The position numbers were made by a program, and so were the translations under genes. Below are positions 1-7,803 of a DNA stretch of 64,000 bases, in pieces. Within the stretch, counting starts at the first letter, position 1, and each line of letters begins with the position of its first letter. The stretch is from Bradyrhizobium sp. LTSP849. Lineage in GTDB: Bacteria > Pseudomonadota > Alphaproteobacteria > Rhizobiales > Xanthobacteraceae. The notes beneath the pieces were generated by a model. That model made no database searches, was not told where the DNA came from, and saw only the letters and a list, made by a program, of their open reading frames with translations. Where the stretch lies: positions 62,001-126,000 of the forward strand of contig NZ_JYMR01000053.1 of assembly GCF_000938255.1 (NCBI RefSeq). Direction: 5' to 3'.

Positions 1-88
1 TCCGCACCACCCCATGCGGCGTGGTCAGGCGGCCGGTGCGCGCGGCGCCGTCGGTGGCGAGCAGTTCGAAATGATTGGATAGATTCAT
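1..88 (-). CDS. tgt: Queuine tRNA-ribosyltransferase, N-terminal fragment (partial)
   Basis: The first 29 codons of a minus-strand gene that runs off the left edge of the window. The reading frame starts MNLSNHFELLATDG and continues with a TGRL-TTPHGVV segment, which is the usual opening of bacterial tRNA-guanine transglycosylase. The enzyme exchanges guanine 34 of GU(N) tRNAs for preQ1, the step just before QueA. queA lies 4.5 kb away on the same strand, so the two queuosine genes are nearby but not adjacent. The catalytic part is outside the window, so the call rests on the N-terminus alone. Confidence 0.8.
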   Translation of the reverse strand, partial: MNLSNHFELLATDGAARTGRLTTPHGVVR

Positions 89-195
89 GGCGGTGCTTAT
101 TGCGTGTCGGGACATGTCGATCAACCCGCCCGGACCATGATGCCCCAGACTGGGACACCGCTGACGTGGACGTGATACTCGCTCCCGCTTGTTAA

Positions 196-220
196 ATAAA
201 ACGATACAGTGTAGTTTTAT
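196..220. promoter_or_regulatory. Palindromic operator O1, probable TetR-family binding site
   Basis: A 25-bp near-perfect palindrome centred on base 208; 10 of 12 base pairs match across the axis. The left half is ATAAAACGATAC and the right half is GTGTAGTTTTAT. A second copy (2426-2450) with the same left half lies on the other side of the TetR gene at 1573. It sits 50 bp upstream of the patatin-like gene, where a bound repressor would block transcription. Binding by the neighbouring TetR protein is inferred from the arrangement. Confidence 0.75.
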
Positions 221-270
221 CCAGGGGTTGGACGAGATGCCGCGGTGAAGTTGCCGGCGGCATTACAAGC

Positions 271-1473
271 GTGATCGCCAGCCGCCGACCGATGCCCTTC
301 CCCTCATGTTCGACTGACGCGTCCGGCCTCTCACACGGCTGGCTAAGGCAGGCAGGCGCTCGCCTGATCGAGTTATTCGTCCTGGTGTGCAGCCTGGCGC
401 TCGCCGGCTGCACCTCCCTGCCGCGCACACCCTACACCGCCGCCGACGCCGCCGTCTCGCGCGTGCTCGATATCGACGGCTTGCGGCGCTACACCGACGA
501 GCCCGTCACGAAATTCAGCTTCGCAAAGGACAATAGCGCGGCGACCGGGAGCTATTTGGCGCTTTCCGGCGGCGGCGCGGATGGCGCCTACGGCGTCGGC
601 GTGTTGAACGGCTGGAGCGCGGCCGGCACCCGGCCCGCCTTCTCGGTCGTCTCGGGCGTGAGCACCGGCGGCCTGATCGCGCCCTTTGCGTTTCTTGGGT
701 CCCAATATGACGACACGCTGAGGGAGCTCTACACCAGCGGCCTCGCGGAAAGCCTGCTGAGCGATCCCAGCATCATGCGTGTGCTGTTCAGCTCCGGCCT
801 GTTCGGCAACACGCGATTGCGCGAGCTGGTGGCGCGCTATGTCGGGCCGGAGATCATGGCGCAGGTCGCCCGCGAAAACGCCAAGGGCCGACGGCTGCTG
901 GTGGTCACGACCGATCTCGACACCCAGCGGACCGCCATTTGGGACATGGGCAAGATCGCCGCGGTCGGCACGCCCGAGGCGCTCAAGCTGTTTCGCGACG
1001 TGATGGCGGCCTCCGCCAGCATTCCCCTGGTGTTTCCGCCGATCATGATCGAAGCCGAAGGCCAAGGCCGCAAGTTTCAGGAGATGCATGTCGACGGCGG
1101 CGTGACGGCCCCGGTGCTGACGCTGCCGGAGGCCCTGCTCTTCCAGGGTCGCCTGCCCGGCAACGCGAAGATGGACATCTACATCCTCGTCAACAAGAAG
1201 ATCGAACGAAACTTCGAACTTGTCGCCAACGGCACGATCGATGTCGCCTCACGCAGCCTGTCCTCGATCACCCAGTCGCAGACGCGCTCGATCATCTTCT
1301 CGACCTACGATTTCGCAAAGCGCAACCGGCTGGGCTTTCATCTCTCCTATATCGAACGCGATTATCCAGCGCCGGCTTCGGAAGGGTTCGACACGGCCTA
1401 TATGCGGGCGCTGTACCAATACGGATATGAGAAAGCCGCAAGCGGCCAGGCCTGGACCTCGAGGATGCCTTAA
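271..1473 (+). CDS. Patatin-like phospholipase, lipoprotein
   Basis: A 400-residue protein of the patatin family, which hydrolyses acyl esters with a Ser/Asp dyad. A hydrophobic stretch ends in a lipobox (LALAGC, Cys about 47), so the mature protein should be a lipid-anchored envelope protein. The glycine-rich oxyanion loop (GGGADGAYG, about 100-108), the nucleophile elbow G-V-S-T-G (Ser about 131) and the DGG motif with the catalytic Asp (about 275) are all present. The start is a GTG at 271; an in-frame ATG at 292 is an alternative that keeps the signal peptide. It lies 99 bp upstream of a TetR gene on the same strand and just downstream of operator O1, so it is probably co-transcribed with and repressed by that regulator. 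The substrate is unknown. Confidence 0.88.
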   Translation: MIASRRPMPFPSCSTDASGLSHGWLRQAGARLIELFVLVCSLALAGCTSLPRTPYTAADAAVSRVLDIDGLRRYTDEPVTKFSFAKDNSAATGSYLALSGGGADGAYGVGVLNGWSAAGTRPAFSVVSGVSTGGLIAPFAFLGSQYDDTLRELYTSGLAESLLSDPSIMRVLFSSGLFGNTRLRELVARYVGPEIMAQVARENAKGRRLLVVTTDLDTQRTAIWDMGKIAAVGTPEALKLFRDVMAASASIPLVFPPIMIEAEGQGRKFQEMHVDGGVTAPVLTLPEALLFQGRLPGNAKMDIYILVNKKIERNFELVANGTIDVASRSLSSITQSQTRSIIFSTYDFAKRNRLGFHLSYIERDYPAPASEGFDTAYMRALYQYGYEKAASGQAWTSRMP

Positions 1474-1572
1474 AGCCGCGCCTGCGGAACGACGTCGCAC
1501 TGAGACCGTTGACGATACGACCAATTCGGCCAGATTCGCGATGACGCCCCGGCTGCTGCGCGTTATAGAGCA

Positions 1573-2367
1573 ATGACCATTGTCAGGAACGCGCAGGAAT
1601 CATTGGGCATGGGATTGGCTGCGACCAAGGCAAGAACGGCAACGCCGCGACGCGAGGTGTCGAAATCGCGCGGCGGCCGTCCGACGAAAAGCGCCGCGAT
1701 CGAGCGCGATCAGCGGCTGATCGAGGTCGCCACCCGCTTGTTCCTGGACCGCGGTTTCGACGCAACCTCGCTCGATGCGGTCGCGGAAGCGGCCCGGGTG
1801 AGCAAGCCCACCGTCTATGCCCGCTACGGCGACAAGCGCGGGCTGTTCACGGCCGTGCTGAGGCGCGAGATCTCGCGCTGGCTTGCCCCATTGTCCGCGG
1901 CAGCCGAAACACAGCTCGGCAGCTCGTCCGACATTTCGGTCGAGCAGCGGCTGGTCGAGATCGGGCAGGAGATGCTGAGCTTCACCTGCGGGCCTGATGC
2001 CATGGCCTTCAGCCGCATGATGACGTCACAGGCCATCAACTTTCCCGACATCGCCAAGCTCGGCATGGAAGAAGGCTGGCTGAAGGCCGTCGCCACGACC
2101 GCGCGATTCTTCGATCACCTGGTGGCGCAAGGCGCGCTCGACCTCGAGAACACCAACATTGCGGCCGAGGTGTTTCTCGACGTCGTCGTCGGCCACACCC
2201 ACCGCATGGCGACGTTCGGAACGCCGATGGAAATCAAAGCCGCCGAAAAGCGGATGCGCGTGGCGATCAAGCTGTTCCTGGCCGGCGCGCTGGGGCCTGC
2301 CGACCGTGTCCAGGAGACTTCAAAAGCCCCTCCCAAACGCGCGCAGCGCCGCCGCCCATCCCGCTGA
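1573..2367 (+). CDS. TetR/AcrR family transcriptional regulator
   Basis: A 264-residue one-component regulator. A basic N-terminal extension of about 40 residues (rich in R, K and T) precedes the TetR helix-turn-helix at about 45-95, recognised by RLFLDRGFDATSLD, then AARVSKPTVYARYGDKRGLF. The C-terminal ligand-binding half is all-helical and not assignable to a known effector. A basic C-terminal tail (RAQRRRPSR) is unusual. The gene follows the patatin-like gene and lies between two matching palindromes (196-220 and 2426-2450), suggesting it controls its own operon and the downstream PepSY gene. The ATG at 1573 is used; ATG 1609 is an in-frame alternative. Confidence 0.9.
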   Translation: MTIVRNAQESLGMGLAATKARTATPRREVSKSRGGRPTKSAAIERDQRLIEVATRLFLDRGFDATSLDAVAEAARVSKPTVYARYGDKRGLFTAVLRREISRWLAPLSAAAETQLGSSSDISVEQRLVEIGQEMLSFTCGPDAMAFSRMMTSQAINFPDIAKLGMEEGWLKAVATTARFFDHLVAQGALDLENTNIAAEVFLDVVVGHTHRMATFGTPMEIKAAEKRMRVAIKLFLAGALGPADRVQETSKAPPKRAQRRRPSR

Positions 2368-2425
2368 CATTTCCGTGAGCTTCGCGATCTGTCCCCTGAG
2401 CGCGACAGCCTTGTCGTTGACCGAA

Positions 2426-2450
2426 ATAAAACGATACGGTATGGTTTTGT
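2426..2450. promoter_or_regulatory. Palindromic operator O2, probable TetR-family binding site
   Basis: A second 25-bp palindrome, centred on base 2438, with left half ATAAAACGATAC identical to O1 over 12 bases and right half GTATGGTTTTGT. Ten of 12 pairs match across the axis. It sits just after the TetR gene and 176 bp before the PepSY gene. A short inverted repeat followed by five T residues (2457-2474) lies immediately downstream and could be a weak terminator. Confidence 0.72.
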
Positions 2451-2626
2451 TATAGGCGGTTCGGAACCGTTTTTCACCAGCCCCAAATGGGTTCGGACCG
2501 CCTTTGAGACCATGATCGCCGTGACGGGTACAGCCCGTTGCGACAATCAGCGGCCGGCCACTGCCCTTGGTCGGCCGCGACTTCTTTACGATTATCCGGC
2601 ACACTCGCCGGCTGAGGGTTCTGAGC

Positions 2627-3232
2627 ATGAGCACAGCACGACGACACACTTGGCAGTTGCTGGCGATGGCCCTGTCGGGGCTGCTCGTCGCAGCGCCGGC
2701 GCAGGCGCTCATCTCCACAGGCAGCACACCCACCGCCCTTCACGGCGAGACAGATGGTGACGCCGGGACGGATCGCCAAGCCGTCAGCCGCGAGATCGAG
2801 CGCTTCCGCAGTTCGTCGATCTCGATCAGCCAGGCCATGGCGATCGCCGAAGCCCGTCATGCCGGCGCCACGACCGCCGACGTCAGCTTCGATGGCGGCT
2901 CCGGCGTTCCGGTCTACCGGGTCAAGACCCTGCACAATGATCGGGTCTGGCGGCACACCATCAACGCTGCGACCGGCGAGCTGGTCGGCGGGGAAGCCGC
3001 CTTCCCTTTGGCCGAACTTGACGTGGAGGATCGCAGCAATCTTGCGGCCCTCGGCGCTATCCGGCATCGCCTTGCGGATGCAGTCCGGGTCGCCGAGCAC
3101 GCGGCATCCGGCAAGGCTATCAGCGGCGGACTCGTGCGCGAAGGCGGACGGCTGAATTTCGCGATCGTCGTCATCAGCGGCGACGACCTCAAGGAGGTCA
3201 TCCTCGAGCCACCGGGCGCCCGGACCAAATAG
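2627..3232 (+). CDS. Secreted PepSY-domain protein
   Basis: A 201-residue exported protein. The ATG at 2627 gives a clean signal peptide (charged start, hydrophobic core, cleavage near APAQA); the upstream TTG at 2567 would bury it. Two PepSY-type units follow: one near residues 65-125 (ISQAMAIAEARHAGA, then PVYRVKTLHNDRVWRHTINAATGE) and a second near 145-200 (ADAVRVAEHAASGKAI ending in a beta-rich strand). PepSY modules are often seen as inhibitory or folding domains in the periplasm. The partner is unknown. Operator O2 upstream links it to the TetR regulator and hence to the patatin-like lipoprotein. Confidence 0.75.
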   Translation: MSTARRHTWQLLAMALSGLLVAAPAQALISTGSTPTALHGETDGDAGTDRQAVSREIERFRSSSISISQAMAIAEARHAGATTADVSFDGGSGVPVYRVKTLHNDRVWRHTINAATGELVGGEAAFPLAELDVEDRSNLAALGAIRHRLADAVRVAEHAASGKAISGGLVREGGRLNFAIVVISGDDLKEVILEPPGARTK

Positions 3233-3260
3233 CGACGGCCACAATCCCGCCGAAAAGCCA

Positions 3261-3289
3261 TTGACGGCCGCAAAACTCTCCCGCATAAG
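3261..3289 (+). promoter_or_regulatory. Candidate promoter for the asd leader
   Basis: TTGACG (3261-3266), a 17-bp spacer, and CATAAG (3284-3289) resemble a housekeeping sigma promoter. The expected start point is near 3296, only about two bases before the ATG of the leader peptide, so the leader mRNA would be nearly leaderless. As I recall, the Sinorhizobium trpL leader is also leaderless. Confidence 0.55.
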
Positions 3290-3297
3290 TCGCCGCC

Positions 3298-3369
3298 ATG
3301 TTCACGACCACCAAACGCACGACCAAAACCACGAAGCCCGCAGGGGCCTCGGGAGGCGCGCGCGCGTAG
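3298..3369 (+). CDS. Thr/Lys-rich leader peptide upstream of asd (candidate attenuator peptide)
   Basis: A 23-codon ORF that begins MFTTTKRTTKTTKP and ends at TAG 3367-3369. Seven of codons 3-12 are threonine, and there are three lysine codons at 6, 10 and 13. The reading frame closes 27 bp before a strong intrinsic terminator (3397-3430), and asd follows 36 bp later. Thr and Lys are end products of the pathway that starts with Asd, so ribosome stalling on charged-tRNA shortage is a natural control. No clear Shine-Dalgarno precedes the ATG, which fits a leaderless transcript from the promoter at 3261. Translation is inferred, not shown. Confidence 0.65.
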   Translation: MFTTTKRTTKTTKPAGASGGARA

Positions 3370-3396
3370 TCGTAACGTAACGCATCAGCTTATCCG

Positions 3397-3430
3397 AAGC
3401 CCCGTCCTGAAAAGGTCCGGGGCTTTTTTA
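3397..3430 (+). terminator. Intrinsic terminator in the asd leader (attenuator)
   Basis: An 8-bp GC-rich stem, AAGCCCCG (3397-3404) with CGGGGCTT (3418-3425). The loop contains an inner CCT/AGG pairing closed by GAAA, and six T residues follow (3424-3429). It stands between the leader ORF and asd, so it would stop transcription before asd. A GGGGC at 3343-3347 inside the leader can pair with GCCCC at 3399-3403 and is a candidate antiterminator strand. Confidence 0.85.
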
Positions 3431-3465
3431 TTGCCCGCAACACTGCTCAAACAGAGGACAGACCC

Positions 3466-4491
3466 GTGAGCTACGAACCCGTTGTTGCCATCGCCGGCGT
3501 GACCGGCGCGGTCGGCGCCGAATTCATTGCCACCATGAACCGGCGCGCCTTCCCCGTCGGCAAGCTCAAGGCGCTGGCAAGCGCCCGCTCGGCCGGCAAG
3601 ACCATCGACTTCCGCGGCCAAAAGGTCGTCATCGAAGAGCTCACGGAGAAGTCGTTCGAGGGCGTCGATATCGCGCTGTTCTCGGCGGGTGCCGGCGTCT
3701 CGCGCAAGTTCTCCCCCGCCGCGGTGAAGGCCGGCGCGGTCGTGATCGACAATTCCTCCGCGTTCCGGATGGATCCGAACGTGCCCCTGGTGATCCCCGA
3801 GATCAACGCCAATCGCATCAGGGAGCACAAGGGCATCATCGCCGTTCCGAATTGTTCGGCGATCACGGCGCTGGTGCCGCTATGGCCGATCCATCGGCAC
3901 AACCGCATCAAGCGCCTGATCCTGTCGACCTACCAGGCGGCAAGCGGCGCGGGCGCCGCGGCGATGGAGGAGCTGGTGGAGTCGACCCGCGCCTATCTCG
4001 ACGGCCAGCCCTTCACGCCAAAGGTCATACCGCTTCCTTATGCCTTCAACGTCTTTAGCCACAACACGGACATCGATCCCGAGACCGGCTACAACGGCGA
4101 AGAAACCAAGGTCATCAAGGAAACCCGCAAGATTTTTGAGGATGAGACAATCGCCATTGGCGTGACCTGCGTTCGCGTGCCGGTGCTGCGCGCCCATTGC
4201 GAGGCCATCACCTTCGAATGCGAGAAGCCGATCAGCGAGGACCAGGTCCGCGCCATCATGGCGCAAGCCCCCGGCGTGAAGCTCGTCGACGACCGCGTGA
4301 AGAATTACTTCCCGATGCCGATCGACGCCTCGGGCCAGGACGACGTCCTGGTGGGCCGCATCCGCAAGGATCTCAGCGATCCCACGGGGCATTCGATCTC
4401 GATGTTCGTGGCGGCGGATCAGTTGCTCAAGGGCGCCGCGCTGAACGCGGTGCAGATCGCGGAGCTGTTGCCGCAGCGGGTCATGGCGTAA
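3466..4491 (+). CDS. asd: Aspartate-semialdehyde dehydrogenase
   Basis: A 341-residue enzyme that reduces aspartyl phosphate to aspartate semialdehyde with NADPH, the branch point to Lys, Thr, Met, Ile and diaminopimelate. The N-terminal GVTGAVG is the nucleotide-binding loop; the catalytic Cys is in VPNCSA (about 130), and the family's substrate-binding regions around DNSSAFRM and ITFECEKP are present. The GTG start at 3466 is supported by AGAGGA 10 bases upstream. It is monocistronic between the attenuator-like leader and a hairpin repeat. Length and motifs are normal. Confidence 0.95.
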   Translation: MSYEPVVAIAGVTGAVGAEFIATMNRRAFPVGKLKALASARSAGKTIDFRGQKVVIEELTEKSFEGVDIALFSAGAGVSRKFSPAAVKAGAVVIDNSSAFRMDPNVPLVIPEINANRIREHKGIIAVPNCSAITALVPLWPIHRHNRIKRLILSTYQAASGAGAAAMEELVESTRAYLDGQPFTPKVIPLPYAFNVFSHNTDIDPETGYNGEETKVIKETRKIFEDETIAIGVTCVRVPVLRAHCEAITFECEKPISEDQVRAIMAQAPGVKLVDDRVKNYFPMPIDASGQDDVLVGRIRKDLSDPTGHSISMFVAADQLLKGAALNAVQIAELLPQRVMA

Positions 4492-4508
4492 GCCATCGCG
4501 TCTGTCGA

Positions 4509-4646
4509 CCCGTCATCCTGAGGTGCGAGCTCTGTGGCGCAATTGCGCCGTGGAGCGAGCCTCGAAGGATGAACGGCCGGGATTCAGCAGCCGGGCCGTC
4601 GCCCTTCGAGGCTCGCCGAAGAGGCGAGCACCTCAGGGTGACGGTG
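4509..4646. repeat. Long-hairpin intergenic repeat between asd and queA
   Basis: Two nested inverted repeats. The outer arms (4510-4530 and 4624-4644; core CATCCTGAGGTGC) match at 18 of 21 positions. The inner 14-bp arms are perfect: GCGAGCCTCGAAGG at 4555-4568 and its complement at 4603-4616. The sequence resembles a dispersed palindromic repeat that I recall from Bradyrhizobium genomes. It lies between convergent asd and queA, where the RNA hairpin could act as a terminator from either side. The right arm supplies the TGA stop codon of queA (4633-4635). Confidence 0.75.
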
Positions 4647-5727
4647 ATAGAGTCCGCTCCCGCGCCCGAAACAGCAGGCACGCATCCCCATACGAATAGA
4701 ACCGGTAGCCTTCCGCGATCGCGTGCGCGTAGGCCTGCTGCATGGTCTCGAGCCCGGTGAATGCCGACACCAGCATGAACAGCGTCGACTTCGGCAGGTG
4801 GAAATTGGTCATCAAAATATCGACGGCGCGGAAGCGATAGCCGGGGGTGATGAAGATCGAGGTCTCGGCCGCGAACGGCCGGATGGTGCCGTCCTCGCTG
4901 GCTGCGCTTTCGAGCAGCCGCAATGATGTGGTGCCAACCGCGATGATGCGGCCCCCATTCTTCCGCGCGGTGTTGAGCGTCTCCGCCGTCTCGGCCGGGA
5001 TCATGCCCCACTCGGCATGCATCTTGTGGCCGTCGGTGTCGTCCACCTTCACCGGCAGGAACGTCCCTGCCCCGACATGCAGCGTGATGCGGTTGATGCC
5101 GACGCCGCAGTCGCGCAGCGCCTGCTCCAGCGCCGGCGTAAAGTGCAGGCCCGCAGTAGGAGCCGCGACCGCGCCTTCATTCGCCGCGAACATGGTCTGG
5201 TAGTCTGCGAGATCCTGCTCGTCAGGCGTGCGCTTGGAAGCGATGTAGGGCGGCAGCGGCGGGCTGCCGAGATCGGCGATGGCCTGGTCGAGCGCCGGGC
5301 CGTGGAACGAGAATGACAGCGTCACCTCGCCTTCACTGCCTTTGGCCTCGACCTCGGCATCGAGATGGCCGAGCAGGCAGACCTTGCCCTCATTGCCGAA
5401 GCGGATGCGGTCGCCGGCCACGAGCTTCTTCGCCGGCTTCACCAGCGCCTGCCAGCGCGAGCCGTCGAGGCGCTTGATCAGCGTCGCCTCGATCTTCGGC
5501 TCGGTCTCGCGGCCGATGCGGCGGCCCTTGAGCTGCGCTGAAATCACCTTGGTGTCGTTGACGACGAGCTGATCGCCCGCCTTCAGCCATTGCGGCAGGT
5601 CGGAGATGATTTGGTCGCGCAACGCACCGTTCTCTACGACCAGCATCTTCGCGGAGTCGCGCGGGTGCGCGGGGCGCAACGCGATGCGCTCGGCAGGCAG
5701 ATCGAAGTCGAAGAGATCGGTGCGCAC
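4633..5727 (-). CDS. queA: S-adenosylmethionine:tRNA ribosyltransferase-isomerase
   Basis: Transfers the ribosyl moiety of SAM to preQ1 in tRNA, making epoxyqueuosine. About 364 residues, full length, beginning with the standard [16 protein letters not shown]. Other family signatures are [28 protein letters not shown] and [15 protein letters not shown]. An upstream ATG at 5754 adds nine residues, but AAGGT lies 7-11 bases before the GTG at 5727, and family proteins begin at that point. It is the last gene of the coaD-ppiA-hypothetical-ppiB-queA run. The last few residues (SPSP) and the stop codon are encoded by the adjoining repeat, so the extreme C-terminus has probably been remodelled. Confidence 0.95.
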   Translation of the reverse strand: MRTDLFDFDLPAERIALRPAHPRDSAKMLVVENGALRDQIISDLPQWLKAGDQLVVNDTKVISAQLKGRRIGRETEPKIEATLIKRLDGSRWQALVKPAKKLVAGDRIRFGNEGKVCLLGHLDAEVEAKGSEGEVTLSFSFHGPALDQAIADLGSPPLPPYIASKRTPDEQDLADYQTMFAANEGAVAAPTAGLHFTPALEQALRDCGVGINRITLHVGAGTFLPVKVDDTDGHKMHAEWGMIPAETAETLNTARKNGGRIIAVGTTSLRLLESAASEDGTIRPFAAETSIFITPGYRFRAVDILMTNFHLPKSTLFMLVSAFTGLETMQQAYAHAIAEGYRFYSYGDACLLFRARERTLSPSP

Positions 5728-5811
5728 GTTTGGTACCTTGTCCTGCCCCGCCATCCGGCCCGGTCTTTGACCGGCCGGACAACAGGCTCCGGCGGGGCAT
5801 GACGGCAGCGG

Positions 5812-6276
5812 TTACTCTGCGTCAGCAGCCATCCGCGCCTTGACGATCTTGTCGGGGTTCTGCACCGGCTCGCCGCGCTTGATCTTGTCGACGTTCTCCA
5901 TGCCCTCGGTCACCTTGCCCCACACCGTGTACTGGTTGTCGAGGAAGCGGGCGTCGTCGAACACGATGAAGAACTGGCTGTCGGCGGAATCAGGGCTCGC
6001 CGCACGGGCCATCGAGGTGACACCGCGCACATGCGGCTCCTTGTTGAACTCGGCCTTCAGCTTCTGGCCGGAGCCGCCCGTGCCGGTGCCGTGTGGGCAG
6101 CCGGTCTGCGCCATGAAGCCGTCGATGACGCGGTGGAATACGATGCCGTCGTAGAAGCCTTCGCGCACCAGCTCCTTGATGCGGGCGACATGGCCCGGCG
6201 CGAGGTCGGGCCGCATCTCGATGGTGACGGGGCCCTGCGTGGTCTCGAGGATCAATGTGTTCTCAGTGGCGCTCAT
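5812..6276 (-). CDS. ppiB: Cytoplasmic cyclophilin-type peptidyl-prolyl cis-trans isomerase
   Basis: A 154-residue cyclophilin without a signal peptide. Active-site motifs include VFHRVIDGFMAQTG, SMARAASPDSADSQFFIV and FLDNQYTVWGKV. It catalyses isomerisation of Xaa-Pro bonds in the cytoplasm. Its ATG overlaps the stop of the upstream gene by four bases (6273-6276), indicating translational coupling. The exported paralogue ppiA lies two genes upstream, and queA follows. Confidence 0.93.
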   Translation of the reverse strand: MSATENTLILETTQGPVTIEMRPDLAPGHVARIKELVREGFYDGIVFHRVIDGFMAQTGCPHGTGTGGSGQKLKAEFNKEPHVRGVTSMARAASPDSADSQFFIVFDDARFLDNQYTVWGKVTEGMENVDKIKRGEPVQNPDKIVKARMAADAE

Positions 6277-6683
6277 GCTCGTCTCTCTTGCGTTGGGGGT
6301 GAAGTCTTCCGGTTACGAAACTGGATTGCGAATGGACGCCCCGCAGCGGCGCCGGCCATCGCATCGGTAAATGGCATCGGCGTGCAGCGTTGCAATGCCT
6401 CCATCACCGCGATCCGGTATTGCAGCCGGTCATCGTCGGAGGCCTCCGCGGATTCATAGGTAATCCTCGGATGGCCCAGAATGTTTCCGGCCCGGTTAAA
6501 GCTCACGACGACGGTGATGTCGATGGGGCGAGCCCTGGCCGCCGGCGGCGGTTTCCAGCAGGTACGCAGATGCTGGAAGATGTCCTGGATGGTGTTGACC
6601 TGCGCGTCCTCTGCGGCCGCACTGGTGACGCCGATCAGCAGCGCCGCGGCGGCGAGCAGGAGCCTGTCGCCACGGCGCGCCAT
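6273..6683 (-). CDS. Small exported protein, TonB C-terminal-like
   Basis: A 136-residue protein with a signal peptide (MARRGDRLLLAAAALLIGVTSAAAED). The mature part, with a Cys in HLRTCWKPPP, a strand DITVVVSFNRAGNILGHPRI, then a helix with RIAVMEALQRCTPMPF and FAIQFR, resembles the TonB C-terminal/TolA fold seen in many small periplasmic alphaproteobacterial proteins. Two Cys residues could form a disulfide. Its position between two cyclophilin genes, and the four-base overlap with ppiB, suggest one transcript. The role is unknown. Confidence 0.7.
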   Translation of the reverse strand: MARRGDRLLLAAAALLIGVTSAAAEDAQVNTIQDIFQHLRTCWKPPPAARARPIDITVVVSFNRAGNILGHPRITYESAEASDDDRLQYRIAVMEALQRCTPMPFTDAMAGAAAGRPFAIQFRNRKTSPPTQERRA

Positions 6684-6692
6684 CGCGTTTCC

Positions 6693-7268
6693 CTATTTGA
6701 TGTCGGAGGCGACCTGCACCTTCACCATCTTGTCCGGATCGGTGACGGTGCCGCTGCCTGAGCCGGGGGGGGCCTTCTTCAGCTTGTCGACGACGTCCAT
6801 GCCCTGCACGACCTCGCCGACCACGGTGTACTGGTTGTCGAGGCTGCCGCCGTCGGCGAACATGATGAAGAACTGCGAGTTGGCGGTATCGACACTGTCG
6901 CCGCGCCGGGCCATGCCGACGATGCCGCGGGCGAAATGAACCTTGGAGAATTCCTGCTTCAGGTTCGGATATTTCGAGCCGCCGGTGCCGTTGAAATTCT
7001 GGCCGTCGCCGGTCTGCGCCATGAAGCCGTCCATCACGCGGTGGAACGGCACGTTGTTGTAGAAGCCCTCGCGCGCGAGCTGCTTGAGGCGCTCGGCGTG
7101 CTGGGGCGCAAGGTCGGTCCTGAGCTTGATGACGATGCGGCCCTTAGTGGTGTCGATGACGAGCGCATTGGCCTTGTCGAGTCCTGCCGGCAGGGTCTGT
7201 GCGCCCGCCGGGACCGCGCCAATGAGCGCGACAAAAATCGTGGCAAGAATTGCGAGGCGACGGATCAT
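6693..7268 (-). CDS. ppiA: Periplasmic cyclophilin-type peptidyl-prolyl cis-trans isomerase
   Basis: A 191-residue cyclophilin with a signal peptide (MIRRLAILATIFVALIGA, cleavage near PAGAQ). Core motifs are VPFHRVMDGFMAQTG, GMARRGDSVDTANSQFFIM and LDNQYTVVGEV. It should assist proline isomerisation of exported proteins. The gene is between coaD and the small TonB-like gene, with 9-37 bp gaps. It is paralogous to ppiB at 5812, differing mainly in the signal peptide and a short insertion. Confidence 0.92.
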   Translation of the reverse strand: MIRRLAILATIFVALIGAVPAGAQTLPAGLDKANALVIDTTKGRIVIKLRTDLAPQHAERLKQLAREGFYNNVPFHRVMDGFMAQTGDGQNFNGTGGSKYPNLKQEFSKVHFARGIVGMARRGDSVDTANSQFFIMFADGGSLDNQYTVVGEVVQGMDVVDKLKKAPPGSGSGTVTDPDKMVKVQVASDIK

Positions 7269-7305
7269 GAGAACTCCGGATCAGGTGAGATGAGGAAGCG
7301 CGCCG

Positions 7306-7803
7306 CTATGCGGCGAATTTGGTCTTGAGCAGGGATGCAACAAGCGGCGGCACGAACGTCGAAACATCGCCGCCCATGCCCGCGATCTGGCGCACCAATG
7401 AGGCGGTGATCGGGCGGACCATCGGGGACGCCGGCAGGAAGACCGTGTGCACCTCCGGCGCCATGGCCCCGTTCATGCCGGCAAGCTGCATTTCGTAGTC
7501 GAGATCGGTGCCGTCGCGCAAACCGCGAATCATGATGGTCGCCCCGGCTTTGCGCGCCGCGGTCACCGAGAGGTCGTCAAAGGTGGTGGCCTCGAGGGTG
7601 CAGCCGGCCGCCGCTGCTACCGGCCCACAGACGTCGTGGAGCATCTTCAGCCGCTCCTCGGTCGAGAACAGCGGCTTCTTGCCGGGGTGTACGCCGATCG
7701 CGACAACCAGCCTGTCGCATAGCGGAACGGCATGCCGGACCACGTCCAGATGGCCGTTGGTGATGGGGTCGAAGGAACCTGGATAGAAGGCAATGCGCGG
7801 CAT
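7306..7803 (-). CDS. coaD: Phosphopantetheine adenylyltransferase
   Basis: A 165-residue enzyme that adenylates 4'-phosphopantetheine to dephospho-CoA, the penultimate step of CoA synthesis. The nucleotidyltransferase TxGH motif is in [12 protein letters not shown], the second motif region is [14 protein letters not shown], and the C-terminus has the usual SSSLVRQIA-like segment ([16 protein letters not shown]). It is the first gene of the minus-strand run leading to queA. Confidence 0.95.
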   Translation of the reverse strand: MPRIAFYPGSFDPITNGHLDVVRHAVPLCDRLVVAIGVHPGKKPLFSTEERLKMLHDVCGPVAAAAGCTLEATTFDDLSVTAARKAGATIMIRGLRDGTDLDYEMQLAGMNGAMAPEVHTVFLPASPMVRPITASLVRQIAGMGGDVSTFVPPLVASLLKTKFAA

